A stretch of DNA of 64,000 bases from Streptomyces smaragdinus (GTDB lineage Bacteria > Actinomycetota > Actinomycetes > Streptomycetales > Streptomycetaceae), in NCBI RefSeq assembly GCF_009604385.1, contig NZ_WEGJ01000014.1, forward strand, positions 85,854 to 149,853. The letters run 5' to 3'. Shown here in pieces: positions 53,759 through 62,407 of this stretch (position 1 is the first letter of the stretch; each line of letters opens with the position of its first letter). Below the pieces are notes generated by a model. The model saw nothing but the letters and a program-made list of their open reading frames with translations, was not told the origin of the DNA and did not search any database. The translations under genes were made by a program, and so were the position numbers.

Positions 53759-54340
53759 GTGAAGACCAGAGGCGACACCAGACAGCGCATCATCACGGCG
53801 GCGACGGAGCTGTTCCGCCGGCAGGGCTACACCGCCACGGGCATGAAGCAGATCGTCGCCACGGCCCAGACGCCGTTCGGCTCCATCTACCACTTCTTCC
53901 CGGGCGGCAAGGTCCAGATGGGGGAGGAGGTCGTCCGCACCTCGGGCGCCGCGTATCTCGACCTGATAGCCGCCCTGTTCACCGACCCGACCGACCCGGC
54001 CACGGCAACGGAGGAAGCGTTCCGGGGCGCGGCCCGGACCCTGCACGACCTCGACTACGCCGACCCCTGCCCCGTCGCCACGATCGCCCTGGAGACGTCC
54101 GGCACCAGCGAGCGACTCCGCCACGCCACGGCGGAGGTCTTCACCTCCTGGACGGACGCCCTCACCGCCTACTACACGTCCGCAGGCCTCCCTGCCCCCG
54201 CCGCCAACGCGACGGCGACATCCGTACTGGCGCTGCTGGAAGGCGCGTTCATGCTCGGCCGCGCGTCCCGCAGCACGGCCCCCGTCCTGGCGACGGCCCC
54301 CGCCGCGGCGGCGATCGTCCGGGCGGCGTCAGCGTCGTAG
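53759..54340 (+). CDS. TetR/AcrR-family regulator
   Basis: 193 residues from GTG 53759. HTH: RQRIITAATELFRRQGYTA, then MKQIVATAQTPFGSIYHFFP and GGKVQMGEEVVR. The ligand-binding half is helical (ATEEAFRGAARTLHDLDYAD, ATSVLALLEGAFMLGRA). It resembles the group of short TetR repressors with PCPVAT-like C-terminal motifs that control divergently encoded oxidoreductases or hydrolases. Likely represses itself and the adjacent hydrolase through the palindrome between them. Confidence 0.92.
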   Translation: MKTRGDTRQRIITAATELFRRQGYTATGMKQIVATAQTPFGSIYHFFPGGKVQMGEEVVRTSGAAYLDLIAALFTDPTDPATATEEAFRGAARTLHDLDYADPCPVATIALETSGTSERLRHATAEVFTSWTDALTAYYTSAGLPAPAANATATSVLALLEGAFMLGRASRSTAPVLATAPAAAAIVRAASAS

Positions 54341-54501
54341 CCGTAAGGGCGCCCGCCTCTGCCGATCAGCGCTACGGGCCGGCCCCGGGCTATGCCGAAG
54401 GTCCCCGGCCGGGATCGTGCCGGCGGCGGACGAAAGGGCGGACTCCCCCTCGAAGACTGGACGTACAGAGCGTCAACCGGCCAGCACCCGAGGAGCCGCC
54501 C

Positions 54502-54909
54502 ATGCGGATCATCCGGTCCCTCCCCGCCAACGCCGCAGTCGGAGCCGTCACCGGCTACCTGTCCCTCCTCTTCGCCCTCGGCGGCGACGCCAAAGGCGGC
54601 TACTGGAGCTACCTCGCCAGCGTCCCCCTCTGGCCCTGGATGCTCATAGTCGGCGTCATCGCCGCCACCGCCCCCCGATTCCCGGACGCCGTCCTGCGCC
54701 CCGTCCTCGCCATGTGCGTCATGGTCTTCGGCTACTACGCCGCCCAGGGCATCGCCCCCACCGGCGTCATCGGCGGCGCCCTCACCCTCGGCCGCGCCGG
54801 CGACGTCCCCGGCCTCTGGCTCCAGGCGGCCCTCACCGCCGTACCGCTCTACGCGGCGCTGGTGTACGGCGCCCGCGAGGTCATTCGGCGGAGTCTGCCG
54901 GCGCGCTGA
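54502..54909 (+). CDS. Small four-TM membrane protein
   Basis: 135 residues from ATG 54502, with AGGAG six bases upstream. TM helices: AAVGAVTGYLSLLFALGG, LWPWMLIVGVIAATAP, LRPVLAMCVMVFGYYAA and LQAALTAVPLYAALVYGA. No motif indicates a function. The 161 bases before it hold no gene or clear signal. Its 3' end overlaps the convergent response-regulator gene by 29 bases. Confidence 0.75.
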   Translation: MRIIRSLPANAAVGAVTGYLSLLFALGGDAKGGYWSYLASVPLWPWMLIVGVIAATAPRFPDAVLRPVLAMCVMVFGYYAAQGIAPTGVIGGALTLGRAGDVPGLWLQAALTAVPLYAALVYGAREVIRRSLPAR

Positions 54910-55561
54910 GCCCCGCCTCGTGGGCGACGATCGCCGCCTGCACCCGGTTCGCCGCCCCCAGCTTCGCCAGGATCCGCCCCACATGCGCCTTCACGGTCCC
55001 CGGCTCGACCCCGAGCCGCCCGGCGATCTCCGCGTTGGACAGCCCCGTACCCACCATGGCCAGCACCTCCCCCTCCCGCGCCGTCAGTTCCCCGATCAGC
55101 CGCCGCGCCCGCGCCCCCCGCGGATCACCGGCGGGCGCCGTGTCCCGCAGCCGGTCCAGCACATGCCGCGTGACCTTCGGCGACAGCACCGAGTCCCCGG
55201 CCGCCGCCGCCCGTACCCCCTGGATCAGCTCCTCCGGCGCGCAGTCCTTGAGCAGAAACCCCGAGGCGCCCGCCCGCAGCGCCCGGTCCACGTAGTCCTC
55301 CTCGCCGAACGTCGTCAGCATCACGACCGCCACCGCGGGCGTGAGCGCCGCGAGTTCCCCGGCGGCCGCGATCCCGTCCGTCCCCGGCATCCGCACGTCG
55401 ACCAGCGCCACGTCCGGCCGCTCCGCCCGCGCCAGCCGTACGGCCGCCGCCCCGTCACCGGCCTCGGCGACCACCTCGAGATCCTCCGCGTGCCGGAGGA
55501 TGAGCCGCACCCCGGCCCGGACCAGCGCCTCGTCGTCGGCCAGCAGCACCCGTATGGTCAT
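54881..55561 (-). CDS. NarL/FixJ-family response regulator
   Basis: 226 residues. Receiver: VLLADDEALVRAGVRLIL, phospho-acceptor in VALVDVRMPGTDG, MLTTFGEEDYV and LLKDCAPEEL. LuxR HTH: LTAREGEVLAMVGTGLSN, then AEIAGRLGVEPGTVKAHV. Its ATG overlaps the stop of the upstream HTH gene. The matching kinase is probably the one at 56.7-58.2 kb on the same strand, separated from it by the HTH and deformylase genes. Confidence 0.95.
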   Translation of the reverse strand: MTIRVLLADDEALVRAGVRLILRHAEDLEVVAEAGDGAAAVRLARAERPDVALVDVRMPGTDGIAAAGELAALTPAVAVVMLTTFGEEDYVDRALRAGASGFLLKDCAPEELIQGVRAAAAGDSVLSPKVTRHVLDRLRDTAPAGDPRGARARRLIGELTAREGEVLAMVGTGLSNAEIAGRLGVEPGTVKAHVGRILAKLGAANRVQAAIVAHEAGLSAPADSAE

Positions 55562-56052
55562 GGCGCCAGATTAGGCGACCCGACCAGTGGGAACACGCGC
55601 GTTACGGCACCCACCCGCCGTGCGTCCGGACGCGGCCCCAGATGCCGGTACCGGTCCAGCACCCCCCGCAGTTCGTCCGTCAGCTCCGCCAGCTCCCGCG
55701 GCGTCAGATGCAGCACGGCGTCCGCCCCGTCCTCGTACCGACGCTCCTCGGGCACCGAATCCCGGCGCGACAGCCACCGCCGGTAGCTCTCGTCCGGCTC
55801 CGCGAGCCCCTCCGGCTCCGGTACGCCCCACCGCAGCCGCCACGGCCGTGACCGGCCGCCGCCCCGGCGGGGGGCCTCCTCGATCAGCCCGTGCGCGGCG
55901 AGCTGCCGCAGATGGAACGAGCACAGGCCCGAGCTGTGGCCCAGCCGCGCGGCGGCCTGCGTGGACGTGAGCGTCCCCACCTCCGCCAGCAGGTCGAGCA
56001 GCGCGACCCGTATCGGATGGTCGGGCAGGGTCTTCCGATTCTCTTCGGTCAC
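55558..56052 (-). CDS. ArsR-like winged-helix regulator
   Basis: 164 residues from GTG 56052; a longer form from 56088 would read through the operator repeats. HPIRVALLDLLAEVGTLT, STQAAARLGHSSGLCSFHLR (recognition helix) and QLAAHGLIEEAPRRG form a winged helix. The C-terminal half (YRRWLSRRDSVPEER, LTPRELAELTDELRGVLDR) resembles the effector part of actinomycete helix-turn-helix repressors. Divergent from def, with TTTGCAA repeats between them, so it likely controls that deformylase. Confidence 0.88.
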   Translation of the reverse strand: MTEENRKTLPDHPIRVALLDLLAEVGTLTSTQAAARLGHSSGLCSFHLRQLAAHGLIEEAPRRGGGRSRPWRLRWGVPEPEGLAEPDESYRRWLSRRDSVPEERRYEDGADAVLHLTPRELAELTDELRGVLDRYRHLGPRPDARRVGAVTRVFPLVGSPNLAP

Positions 56053-56067
56053 CCGCCCAACGATGGT

Positions 56068-56089
56068 ACTTTGCAAAGGACTTTGCAAG
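56068..56089. promoter_or_regulatory. Direct repeat ACTTTGCAA x2 (operator of the winged-helix regulator)
   Basis: ACTTTGCAA at 56068 and again at 56080, each containing the palindrome TTGCAA, in the 62-base gap between the divergent regulator and deformylase genes. Position and symmetry suit a repressor site acting on both promoters. Confidence 0.65.
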
Positions 56090-56114
56090 CCATACGTCGA
56101 AGGGCGGCCGTCCC

Positions 56115-56756
56115 ATGACCGAATCCCGCGTACAGGTCCAGGGCCTGCCCGTATCCGAGTACCCCGAGCTTGCGCCCGAGACCGTGCGCGGCACGCCCCG
56201 CAGGATCACTGTCGTCGGCGAGGACATCCTGCGCCGCAGGCTGAAGCCGGTCACGGAGTTCGGCACGGCGGAACTCTCGCGGCTCATCGACGACATGTTC
56301 GCCGCCAACCACATCGCCTCGGGCGCGGCCATCGCCGCCAACCAGGTCGACGTCGACCTCCAGCTCTTCGTCTGGGACATGACCGACGACTGGGGCGTCC
56401 GCCACGTCGGCCACATCGCCAACCCCGTCCTGGACGACCTCCCCGCCGAGGACCGCCGACTGGTCGAGGAGCGCGAGGGCTGTCTGTCCGTCCCCGGCCC
56501 GTACCGCCAGGTCGCCCGCCCCGACCACGCCGTCGTGCGCGGCCAGGACAAGGACGGGAACCCGCTGGTCATCGAGGGCCGCGGCTACTTCGCCCGCTGC
56601 CTCCAGCACGAGACCGACCATCTCTACGGCCGCCTCTACATCGACCGCCTGACCCGCCGCGAACGAGCCTCCGCCCTGCGCGAGATGGCCGAGCGCCAAG
56701 GCGATGTGTTCGCCCGCCGCGAGGAGGCCGTCAGCGCACTGAGGTCGGCACGCTGA
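56115..56756 (+). CDS. def: Peptide deformylase
   Basis: 213 residues. Motif 1 GAAIAANQVD (GxGxAAxQ variant, with the first G-x-G reduced to GAA), motif 2 EGCLSVPGP with the metal-ligand Cys, motif 3 QHETDHLYG with the two His ligands and catalytic Glu. It removes the N-formyl group from nascent proteins. The locally regulated context, with a divergent ArsR-like repressor, suggests an inducible extra deformylase rather than the housekeeping one. Its 3' end overlaps the convergent kinase gene by 26 bases. Confidence 0.95.
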   Translation: MTESRVQVQGLPVSEYPELAPETVRGTPRRITVVGEDILRRRLKPVTEFGTAELSRLIDDMFAANHIASGAAIAANQVDVDLQLFVWDMTDDWGVRHVGHIANPVLDDLPAEDRRLVEEREGCLSVPGPYRQVARPDHAVVRGQDKDGNPLVIEGRGYFARCLQHETDHLYGRLYIDRLTRRERASALREMAERQGDVFARREEAVSALRSAR

Positions 56757-58248
56757 AGCGCGCGATCTCCACCAGCCGCCCCCCGCCGAAGCAGTACCGC
56801 ACCACCGGCAGCCTGCCCACCGCCGCGTCCCGCCCCGGATACGGGTAGAGGCACTCCGCCCCGCGAGGCCGCGCCGGCTCCCGCCCCATGGCCGCGGCCC
56901 GGTACGACGGCTCGTCCGGCCCCACCACGGCCTCCACCTCCGCCCGCCCCATCCCCAGCCGAGGCCGCCCGTCCTCCGGTACGACGGGCCGCTCACCCGG
57001 CCCCGCCGGCACATACGTCGCCGCTCCCACCAGCCCCACCAGCAGCAACGCCCCCACCGACGCCAGCCCCACGGCGCCCGCCGCCAGCCTCGGCAGCAGC
57101 GTCAGCACATCCCGTACGGGCCCGCCCCCGGCCCCCACGACCGCCCCGCGCACCCCGCCCAGCGGTATCCGCGCGGCGACCGCGAACCCCCCGTCCGCCG
57201 GCCCGCACTCCAACGAGCCCCCCAGCACCTCCACCCGCTCCCGCAGCTGTACGAGCCCCCGCCCCGTCCCCCCGTCCAACGGCTCCCCGGAGCCCCCGGC
57301 GTTGACTATCCGCACCGCCACCGAGGCGGCCCCCGCCTCGACCGCCACGGTGACCGCGGCCCCGGGGGCGTACCGGTGGGCGTTGGTCAGCGCCTCCCGC
57401 ACCACCCGGTGCAGCGCCCGCCGCACCCGTACCGGCACGCCCGCCAGATCCGGCCCCGACCAGGCGAGCGTCACCCGCTGGGACGCCGCGGCGGAGTCGT
57501 CGACCAGCGCCTGCAGATCGGCCCGCGTCCCGGTGGCGTCCGTGGCCCCGTCCCGTACCGGACCGAGCACGCCGAGCACGTCCCGCAGCTCGTCCATGGC
57601 CGTCCCGGCGGTACGCCGCAGCTGCCCGGCCTCCTCCTTCAGCTCCGGACTGGCCTTGGCCACCCCCAGCTCCAGCCCGCCCGCGTACAGGGAGATCAGG
57701 CTCAGCCGGTGCCCGAGCAGGTCGTGCATCTCGGCGGCGATCCGGGACCGTTCCGCGAGCCGAGCCTCGCCCTCGGCGGCGGCGTTCTGCTCCCGCAGCG
57801 CCTGGACGACCTGCTCCTGCTGCCCCACGGTCGTCCCCACCAGCCCCGGCCCGGCGACCGCGATCAGCGCGACCATCAGCCCCGTCCCCGGCGCCCGCCA
57901 CCCCCCGGCCTCCGCCAGCCACAGCCACTGCCACGCCGCCACCACCGTCAGGGCGCACGCCCCCAGCAGCACCGCCGGCCGCGCGAGCCCCCGCAGCCGC
58001 CGCCCCACCTCGTACGCCCCCACCGCCGCCAGCAGCGCCGCGTGAGGCATCGCGCCGGCGACGGTGGCGAGCCCGACCAGCGCGGCCCCCGGCCACGGCC
58101 GCCGCAGCAACAGCAGCGCGACGGCGAGCACCCCGAGCTGCACGGCGTGCGGCGGCGCCACGACGGACCCCAGCATCCCGACGGCGACCGCCGTGGCCCC
58201 GAGGGTGACCACCCCGAACACACCGTCGGCGAACACACGTACAAGCAC
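56731..58248 (-). CDS. NarL-type sensor histidine kinase with extra C-terminal TM domain
   Basis: 505 residues from GTG 58248, with GGAGG upstream. About six N-terminal TM helices, HisKA_3 with IAAEMHDLLGHRLSLISLYA (phospho-His), and HATPase (REALTNAHRYAPGA, GTGRGLVQLRERV). Unusually, after the ATPase domain there is another TM helix (GAVGLASVGALLLVGLVGAA) and a ~90-residue extracytoplasmic tail with a CLYPYPG motif and one later Cys. The tail may sense or bind an external ligand. Presumed partner of the response regulator at 54.9 kb. Confidence 0.88.
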   Translation of the reverse strand: MLVRVFADGVFGVVTLGATAVAVGMLGSVVAPPHAVQLGVLAVALLLLRRPWPGAALVGLATVAGAMPHAALLAAVGAYEVGRRLRGLARPAVLLGACALTVVAAWQWLWLAEAGGWRAPGTGLMVALIAVAGPGLVGTTVGQQEQVVQALREQNAAAEGEARLAERSRIAAEMHDLLGHRLSLISLYAGGLELGVAKASPELKEEAGQLRRTAGTAMDELRDVLGVLGPVRDGATDATGTRADLQALVDDSAAASQRVTLAWSGPDLAGVPVRVRRALHRVVREALTNAHRYAPGAAVTVAVEAGAASVAVRIVNAGGSGEPLDGGTGRGLVQLRERVEVLGGSLECGPADGGFAVAARIPLGGVRGAVVGAGGGPVRDVLTLLPRLAAGAVGLASVGALLLVGLVGAATYVPAGPGERPVVPEDGRPRLGMGRAEVEAVVGPDEPSYRAAAMGREPARPRGAECLYPYPGRDAAVGRLPVVRYCFGGGRLVEIARFSVPTSVR

Positions 58249-58277
58249 GGAGACCTCCGGAGCGTCTCCGCCCGAGG

Positions 58278-58730
58278 TTACGCCCGGAAGGGCCCCGTGA
58301 CCTCGTACGTGATACCGCCCGACGAACTCCCGGACGTACCGCGCTGGCTGGAGAAGTACAGCCGCCGCCCGTCGGGCGAGTAGGCGGGCCCGGTGATCTC
58401 GGAGGACGACTGCCCACCGATGCGCAGGAAGGGCGTGACGACGTCGTCTACGGGTCGCGGTCGCCCCGCTCGGATCGGGGACGGCGGCCCAGCTGACGGG
58501 CCCGGGCGCCCCCGAGCCCGCGACGGCGGCCGGCGAACCCGGACGGCAACCGGATTCCGTTGGCGTCGGCGACCTGCAGCGCCCTGTACGGCCCGGCGCC
58601 GGGCTGCGTGGGGGCGGCACCGGCGACACCGCGCCAGAGGGTGCCGCCGAGGGCGGCGTTGGATCCGCCGACCTGACGCCCGGATGGAGACGGGCTTCAC
58701 ACCACACGTCCCCCGCTGCCGCCCGGGCCC
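58278..58730 (-). pseudogene. PhoX/DUF839-like pseudogene remnant
   Basis: Read on the minus strand, one frame near 58460-58672 encodes ALGGTLWRGVAGAA, then ADANGIRLPSGFAGR, typical of the N-terminus of Streptomyces PhoX-like phosphatases. It ends at a TAG (58448-58450). A different frame (58278-58440) encodes ITGPAYSPDGRRLYFSSQRG and GITYEVTGPF, typical of the C-terminus. Most of the middle is missing and the frames do not join, so it is an internally deleted gene. Confidence 0.75.
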
Positions 58731-58747
58731 GCACCTAGGCTGAGGCG

Positions 58748-59473
58748 ATGCTCGGCGACATAACCCTAGGCGTGACCGTCCTGCTCGGAGCCTCCGTCCA
58801 ACGCCTGGCGGGCATCGGCTTCGCCCTGGTCGCCGTACCCGCGCTGGTCCTGCTCCTCGGCGCGTCGGACGGCGTGGCCCTGGCGAACCTGGCGTCGGCG
58901 TCGATCAGCGTGATCGGCCTCACCCAGTCCGGCGCGTGGGGCGCGATCCGCCTCCGCTCGATGCTCCCGCTCCTCGCGGCGGCGGCGTGCACGGTCCCCC
59001 TGGGCGCGTGGGTGGCGGCCCGCCTCCCGGAGCCGGAGCTGCTGGTGGGGATAGGCGTACTGATCACGCTGGCGGTGACGGCGGTGCTGCGGGGCGTGAC
59101 GTTCCCGTCGCTGAAGGGCAGGGGCGGCGCGATAGCGGCGGGAGCGGCGAGCGGCTTCATGAACTCCTCCGCCGGCGTAGGCGGCCCGGCCCTGACCCTG
59201 TACGCGCTGAACGCGGGCTGGACGGTGACGGAGTTCGTCCCGAACGCCCAGCTGTACGGGGTCCTGGTGAACGGCCTCTCGATCACGACGAAGGGCCTCC
59301 CGCACCTGACCCCGACGTCCTGGCTGACGGCCACGACAACCCTGGCGCTGGGCACGGCCCTGGGCACGATCCTGGCCCCCCGCATCCCAGAACCCCGAGC
59401 CCGCACCCTGGTCCTGACCCTGGCCCTGCTGGGCGGCGCCACAATCCTGACGAAGGGCGCCCTGACCTGGTAA
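58748..59473 (+). CDS. TauE/SafE-family sulfite exporter-like permease
   Basis: 241 residues, about seven or eight TM helices. TauE pattern: LLGASVQRLAGIGFALVAVP near the N-terminus, and GAASGFMNSSAGVGGPALTL in the second half, the internal repeat of the family. Likely exports a sulfur-containing or organic anion; the substrate cannot be read from sequence. It is the last chromosomal gene before the integrated element. Confidence 0.92.
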   Translation: MLGDITLGVTVLLGASVQRLAGIGFALVAVPALVLLLGASDGVALANLASASISVIGLTQSGAWGAIRLRSMLPLLAAAACTVPLGAWVAARLPEPELLVGIGVLITLAVTAVLRGVTFPSLKGRGGAIAAGAASGFMNSSAGVGGPALTLYALNAGWTVTEFVPNAQLYGVLVNGLSITTKGLPHLTPTSWLTATTTLALGTALGTILAPRIPEPRARTLVLTLALLGGATILTKGALTW

Positions 59474-59553
59474 GACCCACACCGGAATACCCGTTCACGA
59501 TCACCCCCGGGAAGCTGGTAAAGTTCTACCCGTCACCCCAACAGGGACGACAC

Positions 59554-59625
59554 GCCCCCGTAGCTCAGGGGATAGAGCAACGGCCTCCGGAGCCGTGTGC
59601 GCAGGTTCGAATCCTGCCGGGGGCA
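59554..59625 (+). tRNA. tRNA-Arg (anticodon CCG)
   Basis: Acceptor stem GCCCCCG pairs with CGGGGGC, discriminator A. D-arm AGCTCAGGGGATAGAGC. Anticodon loop CTCCGGA holds CCG. T-arm GCAGGTTCGAATCCTGC. CCA is not encoded. The minus-strand recombinase reading frame ends inside this gene, which marks it as the insertion site of the element to the right. Confidence 0.97.
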
Positions 59626-61565
59626 CCCGGAATATGGGAACGGACGTGACGGTTATGCCGTGATTGTCCGTCCCGGGTGTCATGATCGGGTACCAGCACT
59701 TCGGTGCGGGTGCCCGATTTTTTGTTCCCTGTGTCCACCTCGCGGGTGATGGACACCAGCTCGTCAAGCAGCGACTGCATGATGGTCACCCTCAGGGTGA
59801 GCTCTTCACGGGAGCGGTTGTAGCGAACCTCGAGCCCGAAGGCCTCGTACAGCCGGCGCTGCGTTTCCTCGGTCAGCGTGGACAAGTCGGTGCCGATCTG
59901 CGGCAGCGCGTCCAGCAGCACCGCGTTGCCGGGCGTCTCGACCCGAGCCGCCGGGGCGGGCTGCAGTCCGGCGAGCCGTTGACCGAGGGCTTGAGCCTGC
60001 TTGCCGAGGGCGGCGTGTTCCTGGCGAATCGCGTCACGGAAGGCCCGCTCGGCGTCGGGATCAGCATCGTCCGCGGCAGGATCTCCGCCGATGGCGAGAC
60101 TCTGGATCAACCGGGACTGCTTCTCCTGAATCCCCGCGATGGCGCGCTCGACTGCAGAGCACTGCTCGGCGTGAGTGTCTGGCCCAAGGTTCCGGGCGGC
60201 AACGGACAGCGCGGCGTCCAGGTGCGCGCGCCGGTCCGGGCCGAAGACGCGCACGGAGAAGAAGCGCGTCACATGATCCAGCAGGACCTCTTCCCGGATC
60301 CACAGGCTCTTCGGGTGGGCACGGAACCAGGCCTCGTCGCGGTGCTGGCGGCCGTCGGGCTGGCAGGCGTAGTACGAGATCTTGTGCCGATTCTTGCCGA
60401 ACATCCGCCGCCCGCACAGGTCGCAGTAGACGTAGGAGCGGAGCACGTAGGTGCGCTTGGCCGCAGGATGACGGTTCAGCCCGGCGCCGGACCGTGAACC
60501 CTGACGCTTCTTGGGCAGGGCCGCGACCAGGTCGAAGATCTCACGGGTGACAAGGGGCTCGTGCGTGGGCTGGGGCGACCAGATCCACTCCTGTGGTGGG
60601 TTGTTCCGGCCGCCCTTCTTGGTGGCACGACGGTTCCAGACCTGGTACCCGGTGTACTTCGGATTCCGGAGAATCTCACGGACGGCGGATCCGGTCCATC
60701 GGCCGAGAGCGGCGTGCGCTCGCGTCGGTTCGGGAGGAGGGTAGACGGCCAGTTCCAAGTTGAGCCGGTCGGCGATGCCGTCGTAGCCGAGCCTGTCGAA
60801 GGCCCGCAGCTGGAAAATACGTGTGACGGCTGGGGCGCGCGTGTGGTCGGGAACAAGCCGGTGTTTGGTCCGGCCCTCGGCCCGTCGGGCGGGAACAGGG
60901 TGCGGCACCTTCTCCGCGAGATACCCGTGCGGCGGCTTGCCCGTGTTCCAGCCCTGATGGGTGTGCTCGACGAACCCGTCCCAGGACAACTCCAGCATCT
61001 GCAGCACATACCACTCAGCCACCGCCTGCTTAACCCGCCGGGTCAGCGTGGGTGTCGCCCGCTTGGCACCACGCCCGGTGACGATCGGCTCATCCGCAGC
61101 GCACAACGCGACGCCGGCCTGCTCCAGCTCGTACTCGATCTTCGTTCCGAAGTACGTACGCCGGGCCACCCGCTCGATCGACTCGCAAATCACGGCGGCG
61201 AACCGGCGGTCAGGGCGCTGCGCCTCCTCCAACAGGTCGGCAACGCTGCCGTCGCGCGGAATGGGGATCGAGAACCGCTCGTGCGCGCGCGATCTACCGC
61301 GGGAGTCGAGGTCCTTGCGGCCGGACTCCACGTCGTAGAAGTGCGCGACGATCACCCATCCCGGCGGTAGCGCGGCACGGGCATTACGCAGCTGTCGAGG
61401 CAGGGACAGCGTCGGGTCCTGCGCGTCCTCGGTCGATGTCCGCCCGAGCCACGCCACCGGGAGGGTGACCGGCGCCGCCGCGACCGTGGACGTTGTGGGG
61501 GGAGACCAGGGACGATCGGGGGCTGCCTGGCCCCACACACTGCCGGGTGGTTCGGGTGATGTCAT
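59565..61565 (-). CDS. Large serine recombinase/integrase
   Basis: 666 residues. The N-terminal resolvase domain (~35-175) shows WLGRTSTEDAQDPTLS (catalytic Ser), PRQLRNARAALP, GSVADLLEEAQRPDRRFAAVI and ESIERVARR. A recombinase domain follows (IADRLNLE, then EILRNPKYTGYQVWNRR), a zinc ribbon near YVYCDLCGRRMFGKNRH and SYYACQ, and a coiled coil (~470-550). It catalyses site-specific integration into the tRNA gene. The last ~20 codons, from about GAPGRIRTCAHG, are the complement of the tRNA, and the stop is 12 bases inside its 5' end. Confidence 0.93.
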   Translation of the reverse strand: MTSPEPPGSVWGQAAPDRPWSPPTTSTVAAAPVTLPVAWLGRTSTEDAQDPTLSLPRQLRNARAALPPGWVIVAHFYDVESGRKDLDSRGRSRAHERFSIPIPRDGSVADLLEEAQRPDRRFAAVICESIERVARRTYFGTKIEYELEQAGVALCAADEPIVTGRGAKRATPTLTRRVKQAVAEWYVLQMLELSWDGFVEHTHQGWNTGKPPHGYLAEKVPHPVPARRAEGRTKHRLVPDHTRAPAVTRIFQLRAFDRLGYDGIADRLNLELAVYPPPEPTRAHAALGRWTGSAVREILRNPKYTGYQVWNRRATKKGGRNNPPQEWIWSPQPTHEPLVTREIFDLVAALPKKRQGSRSGAGLNRHPAAKRTYVLRSYVYCDLCGRRMFGKNRHKISYYACQPDGRQHRDEAWFRAHPKSLWIREEVLLDHVTRFFSVRVFGPDRRAHLDAALSVAARNLGPDTHAEQCSAVERAIAGIQEKQSRLIQSLAIGGDPAADDADPDAERAFRDAIRQEHAALGKQAQALGQRLAGLQPAPAARVETPGNAVLLDALPQIGTDLSTLTEETQRRLYEAFGLEVRYNRSREELTLRVTIMQSLLDELVSITREVDTGNKKSGTRTEVLVPDHDTRDGQSRHNRHVRSHIPGAPGRIRTCAHGSGGRCSIP

Positions 61566-61598
61566 TGGCGATGCACTCCAATCTCGGCAACCCGATGC

Positions 61599-61889
61599 CT
61601 ACGCATCCTGTTGGCAGAAATCCGCACCGGCAGCGCTCCCGCGACGTTCATGCCACTCAAGCAGCACCTCGCGGATTGCAGCGGCCTGGCGCTCCTCCAG
61701 GGCCCTGGCATCGACGCCGCCGACCGCGACGTACTCAACAACAACACGCGCGACCGGAGCGGCCAACTGCACTGGATCCATCCGCGTCTCCGTGTCTTCC
61801 CCGGTCACTGGCGTGGTCGACGACCATCGACGCTCGCCTTCAACGTCCGCGTCAAGCCCCTTCAAGTCGCTGCCGCCTCTCGCACTCAC
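61599..61889 (-). CDS. Small hypothetical protein upstream of the recombinase
   Basis: 96 residues from GTG 61889, with GGAGG about 8 bases upstream; an earlier TTG is not supported. An acidic N-terminal half is followed by a helix (MDPVQLAAPVARVVVEYVAV, LEERQAAAIREVLLEWHERR). It ends 33 bases before the recombinase start on the same strand, so it may be a directionality or accessory factor. No HTH is evident. Confidence 0.55.
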   Translation of the reverse strand: MSARGGSDLKGLDADVEGERRWSSTTPVTGEDTETRMDPVQLAAPVARVVVEYVAVGGVDARALEERQAAAIREVLLEWHERRGSAAGADFCQQDA

Positions 61890-62407
61890 TTCAGAAACCT
61901 CCAAGGCGCACGTCTGACTGCTGACATCAGGGAAGGGAGAAAGAGGCGCAAAGAGCCTGCCGGAACGAACCCCATTGCCTGTCTCCCCGAGCTCGGTTTC
62001 GGCTCACTCGGGAGACAGAACCCGGCGTACAGGCCGACTCGTCCGCCAAAACGGCTCTGACCTGGGGTTTTCCCCGGGTTGGGGCCGTTTTGCGGTTGGG
62101 AGGAGTGCCCTCGATGACCTGGGGTTTCCCGGAAGTTCCCGCGACGTTGTGCAACGGATGTGCAATGCGATCTTGGACGCGCCTATGGCTGGCGGAAGGC
62201 GCGGGGTCTGTGTGGCGTGGAGTGACCCCCAGGGCAGGCCCACGCCTTGGACGCGGTCCCGGCCGGGACGGCGTTTACCGTGCCACCAGTCCTCCTCGCG
62301 AAGATCACCGCAGAGGAGCCGGACGCTTATCGGGACCGCTTCGGCGGAGCCGACAACATCTGAGCGGGGTGATCGCTCGGTGAGCTGCTGCTCACAGGTG
62401 GCTTGCT
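61890..62407. other. Gene-free stretch with a short direct repeat
   Basis: No convincing coding frame is seen in these 518 bases. TGACCTGGGGTTTTCCCCGG (around 62058) and a close copy TGACCTGGGGTTTCCCGG (around 62114) lie about 56 bases apart in direct orientation. Each has CCTGGGG / CCCCGG symmetry. They could be sites for an element-encoded regulator or simple remnants. Confidence 0.4.

Noticed and set aside
58249..58734. N-terminal extension of the histidine kinase
   Set aside because: This stretch is the PhoX-like remnant read in another frame; GTG 58248 has a good ribosome site and starts the TM region.
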